Below are positions 1 through 5,777 of a stretch of DNA of 7,889 nt, in pieces. The stretch is taken from positions 1-7,889 of the forward strand of contig CANHPI010000113.1 in assembly GCA_947462425.1 (NCBI GenBank), read 5' to 3'. The stretch comes from Bacteroidota bacterium. Its GTDB lineage: Bacteria; Bacteroidota; Bacteroidia; B-17B0; B-17BO. The position numbers and the translations under genes were made by a program. Positions within the stretch are counted from its first letter, which is position 1, and every line of letters begins with the position of its first letter. The notes beneath the pieces are model-generated. The model made no database searches, was not told where the DNA came from, and was given only the letters and a program-made list of their open reading frames with translations.

Positions 1-150
1 CCATCTCAATATATTTATAAATATTGGGCGGGATTGTATAAACAAGACGATCAATATTTGTATGTTAATAGAGGCTTAGGATTTTTAGGATATCCGGGGC
101 GTTTAGGTATTTGGCCTGAAATTACAGTTATTGAATTGAGCAGAGGTTAG
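1..150 (+). CDS. Metallophosphoesterase, C-terminal fragment
   Basis: Frame 1 is open from the first base to a TAG at 148-150 and gives 49 residues; the 5' end lies outside the window. The tail contains YVNRGLGFLGYPGRLGIWPE followed by ITVIEL. This matches the C-terminal pattern of calcineurin-like metallophosphoesterases of the YkuE type, where a strand reading 'YVsrGlG' is followed by a Pro/Arg loop and a 'PEitvieL' strand. Members of this family use a two-metal centre to hydrolyse phosphoesters, and the membrane-anchored ones act on envelope lipids such as UDP-diacylglucosamine or on unknown substrates. None of the metal ligands (the D-x-H, GDxxD, GNH[DE] and GHxH blocks) is inside the window, so substrate and activity cannot be judged. 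No strong terminator follows. The next gene starts 207 bp downstream on the same strand. Confidence 0.72.
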   Translation, partial: PSQYIYKYWAGLYKQDDQYLYVNRGLGFLGYPGRLGIWPEITVIELSRG

Positions 151-357
151 TTTTTTTGGGGCAGTGCCATTGGCCAAGGTCTGTTTCTGATTTAATAACT
201 TCCGCTTCAAGATTTTGTAGAGGAACTCCTAAAATAATATAACTTCCTAAGCTGAGATTAATCATTCCTATTGTTTGTTAATTTATGTTTATTTACTTCC
301 TTTACTTTTATAAAATACTATTTTTACAAAAGATACAAATTATCAATATTGGCACTT

Positions 358-996
358 ATGAAGCAACTATTTTTTTTTACATTATTTTGCATTTCAATTA
401 ATCTTCTTTCTCAAACAACGCCTGTAAAAAACGGTGCTTCTGAAAATTACATTCAAATTTCAGGTGTTGTTTTGGATGATAGTTTACAACCCCTACCCTT
501 TGTTTCTATTATGATTAAAGGCACCCGATCGGGCACAGTAAGTGATTTTTATGGTTTCTTTACAATTGTTGCAACACCAGGCGATGAGATGCAGTTTTTC
601 TCAATCAATCATAAAAATAAGGTTTATAATTTATCTGATACCCTTACTGGAAAACACTACTCTATTATTCAAATTTTAACAAAAGATACCATTCAATTAG
701 CACAGGTTAACGTTTTTCCATGGCCTAGTAAAGAACAGTTTAAGCGTGCTATTCTTAATTTAGATTTAAGCGATACCGATATTGAGCGCGCCTATAAAAA
801 TATGGATAACGAAGATGTGCGAGCATCCATTAAAGGCGGCTCCATGGATGCAGCTGCTAATTATCGGGTGCGAATGCAACAACAATACACTCGTTTATAT
901 CAAGCTGGGCAATATCCAAGTGTAAGTTTGCTAAACCCGGTAGCTTGGGCTCAATTTATTGATGCATGGCGAAAGGGGAAGCTAAAAATTAGGTAA
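358..996 (+). CDS. Secreted CarboxypepD_reg-like domain protein, 212 aa
   Basis: I chose the ATG at 358 because it begins a clear signal peptide (MKQLFFFTLFCISINLLSQ, residues 1-19). The frame can be extended to a TTG at 271, but that would place about 29 extra residues in front of the signal. No Cys follows the hydrophobic stretch at a lipobox, so the product is probably periplasmic or surface-exposed rather than a lipoprotein. Residues about 33-116 are a CarboxypepD_reg-like beta-sandwich: ISGVVLDDSLQPLPFVSIMI, then KGTRSGTVSDFYGFFTI, the typical 'G.v.d..g.plp.a.V.i.gt..Gt.tD..G.F.i' pattern. Residues about 122-212 are hydrophilic, probably helical and rich in Gln, Arg and Tyr, and match no domain I can name. 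I recognise the overall type as a conserved but uncharacterised Bacteroidota protein. The next gene encodes a TonB-dependent receptor that starts with the same domain type, which suggests an envelope role. The function itself is unknown. Confidence 0.82.
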   Translation: MKQLFFFTLFCISINLLSQTTPVKNGASENYIQISGVVLDDSLQPLPFVSIMIKGTRSGTVSDFYGFFTIVATPGDEMQFFSINHKNKVYNLSDTLTGKHYSIIQILTKDTIQLAQVNVFPWPSKEQFKRAILNLDLSDTDIERAYKNMDNEDVRASIKGGSMDAAANYRVRMQQQYTRLYQAGQYPSVSLLNPVAWAQFIDAWRKGKLKIR

Positions 997-1001
997 TCGC
1001 T

Positions 1002-1009
1002 TACTTTTG
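1002..1009 (+). promoter_or_regulatory. Bacteroidota-type -7 element upstream of the TonB receptor gene
   Basis: TACTTTTG is a perfect match to the Bacteroidota -7 consensus TAnnTTTG. It begins 6 bases after the stop of the preceding gene and lies 82 bases before the GTG start of the receptor gene. No TTG sits at the expected 17-23 base distance upstream, so the -33 half is missing or degenerate. If it is used, the receptor has its own promoter and a leader of about 75 nt. A weaker alternative, TACTTCCG at 1072-1079, is closer to the start. Confidence 0.4.
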
Positions 1010-1091
1010 TATTAATTTTAAGAGTTTCAAATCAGACTATAATTCCATTTCTTTTTGCAATATTTGTAGCATACTTCCGTTATTAAAACTT

Positions 1092-3587
1092 GTGCTAAAA
1101 AATCAATATTATACTTTCATTCTATTATTAATTGGAATTGTTTCTTTAGGGCAAACAGCTACCATTTCGGGTATTATTAAAGATGAAGATGGCATCACAA
1201 TTCCTGATGTGCAAATTGCTATTTTAGAAAACGCTTCACTTTTTACTTCAACTGATATTAACGGTCGTTATACTTTAACCGTTCCTGCAAATAAAGATAT
1301 TACGCTGTCTATTTACAATATCAGTTATATTCAAGTTAATCAAAAATATAATTTAAAAAATGGCGAAAAAATAACCTACAACCCAAGGCTAGCAGCTAAA
1401 AATACGATTGGCGTGGTTGATATTGTTTCTGAAAATAGAACCACTGAAATTACTCGAATTGATCCAAAGAACATTTTTTATATTCCCAGTCCTTCCGGAA
1501 ATATTGAAGATATTATTAAAACACAAATTGGTGTCAGCAGTAATAACGAATTAACTAGTGGCTATTCTGTTCGTGGCGGAAATTTTGACGAAAACTTGGT
1601 GTATGTAAATGATATTGAAGTTTATCGTCCGTTTTTAGCAAGAAGCGGACAACAAGAAGGTTTAAGTTTTGCAAACCCCGATATGGTAAGCAATATTAAT
1701 TTTTCGGCGGGTGGTTTTGAAGCTAAGTATGGCGATAAAATGTCATCGGTATTGGATATTACTTATAAGAAACCTTTAAAATTTGCTGGAACTATAAGTG
1801 GTAGTTTATTAGGAGGAAGTCTTCATTTACAAGGTGTTTCAAAAAATAGAATAGCGGCTTGGAGTCTTGGATCAAGATATAAATCAAATGCTTATTTATT
1901 AAAAAGCATGGATACCAGAGGCGAATATCGTCCTCGTTTTTATGATGTACAAACTTTCATCACCTTCACATTAAATGAAAAATGGAGTGTAGAATTTTTA
2001 GGGAATGTTGCAAATAACCAATATCTGGTAATTCCTGCAAACAGAGAAACAACCTTTGGTACCGTTAATAACGCCGTTAAGTTAAGCATCTATTTTGATG
2101 GGCAAGAGTTAACGCAATATACAACTATGATGGGTGGTTTATCTACAACATTTAAACCTAACTCAAAAACTAAATTAAAATTAATTACGTCAGCATACAA
2201 AGCAAATGAAGAGGAAAAATATACGGTACAAGGGCAGTATTACATTGACCAGTTAGAAGCAGATTTTGGTAAAGATAATTTTGGACAAGTAGCTTTTAAT
2301 AGAGGTGTCGGTACTTTTTTAAATAACGGAAGAAACAGAATTGATGCTACCGTTTTAAATATTGAACACAAAGGAACTCGCATTATTAATAGCAATAGTG
2401 AATTATTGTGGGGAGCTCGTTATCAACGCGAAATTATAGAAGATAAATTAAGCGAGTGGCGCACTATTGATTCGGCTGGATATGTAAGCCCTTATAATCC
2501 AAATGAAATTAATTTAATAGATGTTGTAAAAACAAAAATAAATTTAGAAACTAACCGTATTCAAGGTTACGTTCAATATGCGTTTAGTAAACAATTACGT
2601 GATTCATCTACTATTACAACTACTGTTGGAACAAGAGCAAATTATTGGGACTATAACAAACAAATGGTTGTTTCGCCAAGAATTACCTTATCCTATAAAC
2701 CCAACTGGAAAGAGGATATGGTATTTAAAGCATCTTGGGGGTATTACTATCAACCACCTTTTTACAGAGAGATGCGTGGCTTTGACGGGAAATTAAATCC
2801 AACAATTAAAGCACAACAATCTGTTCATTATTTATTGTCGGGCGATTATAATTTCAGATTATGGCGCAGACCTTTTAAAGTTATTTTAGCAGGTTATTAT
2901 AAGGAAATGAAAGATTTAATTCCTTATGAAATTGATAATACGCGTATTCGTTATTTTGCTAAAAATAATTCGGTTGGTTATACCACAGGTGGTGATTTAA
3001 GAATTAATGGTGAGTTTATTAAAGGAATAGAATCGTGGGCTACAATTGGTTTTTTAAAAACTATGGAAAATCTCAGCGACGATAGAAAAGTGACTTATTT
3101 TAATGCCGCCGGTGACAGCATCATTAATGGTTATACGTTTGATACAAAAGCAGTAGATAGTAGTGTTGTAAATCCAGGTTACATCCCTCGCCCTACCGAT
3201 CAGCGTATTACCTTTGGTATGTTTTTTCAGGACTATATTCCAAAACTGCCCTCTTGTAAAATGTATTTAAATATGCAATTTGGTACAGGTTTACCTTTTG
3301 GTCCTCCGGGGCACGAGCGTTGGAAACAAATATTTAGAATGCCACCCTATAGAAGAGTTGATATAGGTTTTGCTTACCAAATTATTAAAGAAGATAAACC
3401 ATTACCAAAGAAAAATCCATTTCATCATGTACAAGGTATGTTTATTAGTGTTGAAATTTTCAATTTACTACAAATAGACAATACTGTGTCTTATACCTGG
3501 GTAACAGATGTAACTAACAGGCAATATGCTGTACCAAATTACCTGACACGAAGAACACTTAATTTAAAGTTACAGGTAAAGTTTTAG
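1092..3587 (+). CDS. TonB-dependent outer-membrane receptor with N-terminal CarboxypepD_reg-like domain, 831 aa
   Basis: This is an outer-membrane beta-barrel transporter expected to take up a ligand using energy from TonB-ExbB-ExbD. Residues 1-21 are a signal peptide (FILLLIGIVSLGQ). Residues about 22-103 form a CarboxypepD_reg-like domain (ATISGIIKDEDGITIPDVQI, then FTSTDINGRYTL). The plug domain spans about 128-226, with IEDIIKTQIGVSSNNELTSG, then YSVRGGNFDENLVYVNDIEV and the FSAGGFEAKYGDKMSSVLDI segment typical of plugs. The rest is barrel, with alternating aromatic strands and a terminal Phe (LNLKLQVKF) as expected for BAM-dependent insertion. At 831 aa it is shorter than SusC-type receptors (about 1000 aa), and no SusD-like partner follows, so glycan uptake is not indicated. 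The ligand is unknown. The start is GTG at 1092: it is the only plausible in-frame start in front of the signal peptide, as no in-frame ATG or TTG lies between it and the preceding gene. The neighbouring 212-aa secreted protein shares the N-terminal domain type. Confidence 0.9.
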   Translation: MLKNQYYTFILLLIGIVSLGQTATISGIIKDEDGITIPDVQIAILENASLFTSTDINGRYTLTVPANKDITLSIYNISYIQVNQKYNLKNGEKITYNPRLAAKNTIGVVDIVSENRTTEITRIDPKNIFYIPSPSGNIEDIIKTQIGVSSNNELTSGYSVRGGNFDENLVYVNDIEVYRPFLARSGQQEGLSFANPDMVSNINFSAGGFEAKYGDKMSSVLDITYKKPLKFAGTISGSLLGGSLHLQGVSKNRIAAWSLGSRYKSNAYLLKSMDTRGEYRPRFYDVQTFITFTLNEKWSVEFLGNVANNQYLVIPANRETTFGTVNNAVKLSIYFDGQELTQYTTMMGGLSTTFKPNSKTKLKLITSAYKANEEEKYTVQGQYYIDQLEADFGKDNFGQVAFNRGVGTFLNNGRNRIDATVLNIEHKGTRIINSNSELLWGARYQREIIEDKLSEWRTIDSAGYVSPYNPNEINLIDVVKTKINLETNRIQGYVQYAFSKQLRDSSTITTTVGTRANYWDYNKQMVVSPRITLSYKPNWKEDMVFKASWGYYYQPPFYREMRGFDGKLNPTIKAQQSVHYLLSGDYNFRLWRRPFKVILAGYYKEMKDLIPYEIDNTRIRYFAKNNSVGYTTGGDLRINGEFIKGIESWATIGFLKTMENLSDDRKVTYFNAAGDSIINGYTFDTKAVDSSVVNPGYIPRPTDQRITFGMFFQDYIPKLPSCKMYLNMQFGTGLPFGPPGHERWKQIFRMPPYRRVDIGFAYQIIKEDKPLPKKNPFHHVQGMFISVEIFNLLQIDNTVSYTWVTDVTNRQYAVPNYLTRRTLNLKLQVKF

Positions 3588-3626
3588 TAAAATAGGATGT
3601 TTTTATTTTAACTAAAATTTTATAAT

Positions 3627-3666
3627 TTAATTAAAAAGGAGCGAATCATCGCTCCTTTTTAATTAA
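3627..3666. terminator. Bidirectional intrinsic terminator between convergent genes
   Basis: A perfect 18-bp inverted repeat (TTAATTAAAAAGGAGCGA, its complement at 3649-3666) encloses a 4-base loop ATCA at 3645-3648. The GGAGCGA core is flanked by an A-tract on one side and a T-tract on the other. Each strand therefore reads as a GC-containing hairpin followed by a run of U. It lies 39 bases after the TonB receptor stop and 15 bases from the stop of the DedA gene on the other strand, so it can serve both converging transcripts. Confidence 0.9.
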
Positions 3667-3681
3667 ACATTGTTTAATGTA

Positions 3682-4314
3682 TTAAGCTTTACTGAATTTA
3701 TTTTTGATCATTGTTATAAAAATAGGTAATACAGAAAGACCAATAATACCAAGACAAACTAAATCAATATGCTTTCTGATAAATTCAACTTCACCTAATA
3801 AATAACCCGCCGTTGTTAAACCACCTATCCATAAAGCACCTCCCAATACATCATAAGCTAAATACTTTTTGTAGTCCATTTCACCAACACCTGCAGCAAA
3901 GGGAGCAAAGGTTCTAACAAAAGGCACAAAACGAGCCATGATAATTGCTTTAGTTCCGTGTTTTTCAAAAAACAAATGAGTTTTATCTAGGTATTCTTTT
4001 TTAACTAAAGTTCGGCCTTTCAATTTTAAATCAAAAATCTTAATCCCTATTTTTCTACCAATCCAATAATTACAGTTATCGCCCAATACAGCAGCAATAA
4101 ATAATAAAATTAAAAGATAAGCCATATTTAAATGTCCTGTCCGTGCAAACAATCCAGCTGTAAATAATAATGAATCACCTGGCAAAAATGGCATGGCCAC
4201 TAACCCAGTTTCAATAAAAATTACTAAAAACAAAACAATATATATTGCTGTTCCAAAATTGGCAAATAACCAATCAAAATCTAAATGTAAAATGTGCTTA
4301 AATAATTCTATCAT
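3682..4314 (-). CDS. DedA-family (SNARE_assoc/VTT) inner-membrane protein, 210 aa
   Basis: This polytopic inner-membrane protein has the DedA signature: FIETGLVAMPFLPGDSLLFT at about residues 33-52, then a second re-entrant segment, MARFVPFVRTFAPFAAG, at about 126-142. The charged residues shown to be needed in E. coli YqjA (E39, D51, R130, R136) have equivalents here with the same spacing: E35 and D47, R128 and R134. Hydrophobic segments are visible at about 22-40, 64-80, 157-175 and 185-203. DedA proteins such as UptA and YqjA/YghB have been linked to recycling of undecaprenyl phosphate across the membrane, to proton-motive-force homeostasis and to envelope-stress or drug tolerance. Which of these applies here is inference. 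It is the last gene of the minus-strand block, 105 bp after the rhodanese gene, and it ends at the shared terminator. No ribosome-binding site is visible before the ATG, as is usual in this phylum. Confidence 0.92.
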   Translation of the reverse strand: MIELFKHILHLDFDWLFANFGTAIYIVLFLVIFIETGLVAMPFLPGDSLLFTAGLFARTGHLNMAYLLILLFIAAVLGDNCNYWIGRKIGIKIFDLKLKGRTLVKKEYLDKTHLFFEKHGTKAIIMARFVPFVRTFAPFAAGVGEMDYKKYLAYDVLGGALWIGGLTTAGYLLGEVEFIRKHIDLVCLGIIGLSVLPIFITMIKNKFSKA

Positions 4315-4345
4315 AAATATATATATTATTAGAGTTAAGTTTTTA

Positions 4346-4413
4346 GTTGTTTGAAATGTGTTGTTTATTTAGTTAGAAAATACTCAAAAAACAAACAACT
4401 TATATCAAACAAC
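4346..4413. repeat. 25-bp imperfect inverted repeat of GTTGTTT units between rhodanese and DedA genes
   Basis: The left arm is 4346-4370 and the right arm 4389-4413; the arms agree at 21 of 25 positions when one is reverse-complemented. An 18-base loop (4371-4388) separates them. Each arm carries GTTGTTT twice, spaced 14 bases apart, so the site holds four copies in head-to-head arrangement. It fills most of the 105-bp gap after the rhodanese stop. On the minus strand no U-tract follows, so it is a poor intrinsic terminator for the rhodanese transcript. On the plus strand a T7 run follows (4415-4421), but no plus-strand gene lies upstream of it here. It could be an RNA processing hairpin, an attenuator or a regulator-binding dyad upstream of DedA. 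Confidence 0.6.
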
Positions 4414-4419
4414 ATTTTT

Positions 4420-4722
4420 TTAAAGTCCGATTTCTTCAATATAGGCTAAAATGCCTCCATTTAAGTTATAAAGGTTTGTGTAACCATGCTGACTTTCTAA
4501 AGCGCTAATAACAGTTGCGCTGCGCTTTCCGCTGCGGCAATGAACAACAACTTGCTTATCTTTTGATATTTTTTCAAGATTATCCATTACTTCACCCATT
4601 GGAATTAATTCACCTTTGATGTTAGCTTCGTCAAATTCATATTCTTCACGAACATCTATTAATTGAAAATCTTTTTTCTCATCAATTAATTGTTTTAATT
4701 CTTGTACTGATACTTCTTTCAT
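4420..4722 (-). CDS. Single-domain rhodanese-like sulfurtransferase, 100 aa
   Basis: The whole protein is one rhodanese domain of GlpE/PspE size. It starts with SVQELKQLIDEKKDFQLIDV (the 'LIDVREEYEF' strand and loop). The active-site loop is HCRSGKRS with the persulfide-forming Cys at residue 62, and the domain ends with LNGGILAY near residues 88-94. There is no signal peptide, so it is cytoplasmic. Family members move sulfane sulfur from thiosulfate, persulfides or polysulfides to cyanide, thiols or proteins, and sulfite is the by-product when thiosulfate is the donor. The intact catalytic Cys and the basic loop residue argue for an active enzyme. It lies 60 bp downstream of the phosphosulfolactate synthase gene on the same strand, with no recognisable -7 element in the gap, which suggests co-transcription. 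Its physiological sulfur donor and acceptor cannot be read from the sequence. Confidence 0.93.
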   Translation of the reverse strand: MKEVSVQELKQLIDEKKDFQLIDVREEYEFDEANIKGELIPMGEVMDNLEKISKDKQVVVHCRSGKRSATVISALESQHGYTNLYNLNGGILAYIEEIGL

Positions 4723-4782
4723 TTTATGTTTTTAAATTATTTTAGTGTTGTTTCTCTTTAATCCTCTTTTATATTCAGGTAA

Positions 4783-5574
4783 TTAAAATACTTTATCTTT
4801 TGTTCCTTCTGGCAAATAATTAAAAAAAGTATCACCGCGTAAACCAATACGCAATGTTTCTAAAGGAATAACATCATCCACACTAATATTACCAACGTTT
4901 ACATTAGCGCCAAATAAATTAATAAAATAAACTTGTTGAGATTTTTGAGGAGTTTCCCAAATAATATCTTCCACTTTTATTTTATTAGTAATACGTGTAA
5001 TTAATAGAGAATGAGCACTCCCGTTTTTATGAAAAATGCCAACCGTACCACTTTCACGGGCTTCAGCAATTACTTTAAAAGAACCTGCTTCTAACTCTGC
5101 TTTCATCATACTTGTCCATTTTGCAGGATGAATAATGATACCTTCTTCCTTTGAACCAACTTCAGATAAAACCGTAAAATTTTTAGATAATTTACTAATG
5201 AAATTACATTTACTATCATGATCCATATTGATGCTTCCATCAGAAACCTCAGCGGTATCTAAGCCATAAGATTCAATAAATTTTTGATAATCATCAAATT
5301 TACCTCTGGCTACAAAAGCTTCGAATAAAGTACCGCCCAAGTATGTTTTAATACCAGCTTTTTGATAAATTTTAATTTTTTCCTTAACATTTTTAGACAT
5401 CACGGAGGTGCCAAAACCTAATTTCACAAAATCAACATAGTCTGAGTAATTTTCTACAAAATCTTCGGCATGTTTTAACGATATTCCTTTATCCATTACC
5501 ATGGTTAAACCGCTTGATCTTGGTCTTTCTGTACGTTCGGGTAAATGTGATAAGTTTACATTATAATTTGGCAT
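4783..5574 (-). CDS. comA: Phosphosulfolactate synthase (ComA family), 263 aa
   Basis: ComA-family enzymes are TIM-barrel proteins that add sulfite to phosphoenolpyruvate to give (2R)-phospho-3-sulfolactate, with Mg2+. This is the first step of coenzyme M synthesis in methanogens and of sulfolactate formation in Bacillus spores (YitD). Family blocks are visible in order: SSGLTMVMDKG (about residues 20-30), VDFVKLGFGTSV (47-58), YLGGTLFEAF (78-87), AEVSDGSI (108-115), LSEVGSKEEG (136-145), VIAEARESG (168-176), QQVYFINLFGANVNVGNISV (about 213-232) and LETLRIGLRGDT (238-249). The length is normal and all blocks are present. The distantly related plant HSA32 proteins belong to the same family but have no assigned reaction, so enzymatic activity here is likely rather than certain. 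In Bacteroidota the product could feed a sulfonate pathway; cysteate-derived sulfonolipids are known in the phylum. No ComB or ComC homologue is in the window. The gene lies between a TPR gene (203 bp upstream) and a rhodanese gene. Confidence 0.88.
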   Translation of the reverse strand: MPNYNVNLSHLPERTERPRSSGLTMVMDKGISLKHAEDFVENYSDYVDFVKLGFGTSVMSKNVKEKIKIYQKAGIKTYLGGTLFEAFVARGKFDDYQKFIESYGLDTAEVSDGSINMDHDSKCNFISKLSKNFTVLSEVGSKEEGIIIHPAKWTSMMKAELEAGSFKVIAEARESGTVGIFHKNGSAHSLLITRITNKIKVEDIIWETPQKSQQVYFINLFGANVNVGNISVDDVIPLETLRIGLRGDTFFNYLPEGTKDKVF

Positions 5575-5620
5575 AGTTCTATGAGTTATTAGTGTTTAAT
5601 AATATTAACTGTATTTTTTT

Positions 5621-5763
5621 AAACCACATAGTTACATAGTTTTTTGCTTATTAAAAGAACTCAAAGATTAGAGCTTCGCTTTTTACATAGAACTCTGTAT
5701 GTAAAAACGTGTTTTCTATCTTTAAGTTATTCAACAATCGCATTTCTATGTTTCTATCTGTTT
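5621..5763. repeat. 143-bp palindromic intergenic element with terminal inverted repeats and internal hairpin
   Basis: The left end AAACCACATAGTTACATAG (5621-5639) pairs imperfectly with the right end at 5746-5763, whose reverse complement is AAACAGATAGAAACATAG. Fifteen of 19 aligned positions agree, with one gap. Inside lies a perfect 10-bp inverted repeat, TTTTTACATA (5680-5689) and TATGTAAAAA (5698-5707), around an 8-base loop. The hexamer ACATAG occurs at both left-end positions and again at the inner hairpin, and CTATGT occurs at the right end. Open frames through it are short and low in complexity, so I read it as non-coding. It occupies most of the gap between the TPR and comA genes and carries no transposase gene, which fits a MITE-like or REP-like non-autonomous repeat. 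Copy number cannot be seen from one window. Confidence 0.5.
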
Positions 5764-5777
5764 AATTTATTTTTAAA

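Noticed and set aside
170..177. TTGGCCAA perfect palindrome in the gap after the metallophosphoesterase
   Set aside because: An isolated 8-base palindrome with no second copy nearby and no T-tract cannot be told from chance.
271..357. N-terminal extension of the 212-aa secreted protein to a TTG start at 271
   Set aside because: The extension is low-complexity Phe/Tyr/Lys sequence in an AT-rich intergenic region and would bury the clear signal peptide that begins at the ATG at 358.
2578..2796. 72-codon plus-strand frame inside the TonB receptor gene
   Set aside because: It lies wholly within a well-supported coding region in another frame and shows no family motif; it is a shadow frame.
3588..3610. 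7-bp inverted repeat TAAAATA / TATTTTA just after the TonB receptor stop
   Set aside because: The arms are only A and T, so the hairpin would be weak and is expected by chance; the strong terminator lies just downstream.
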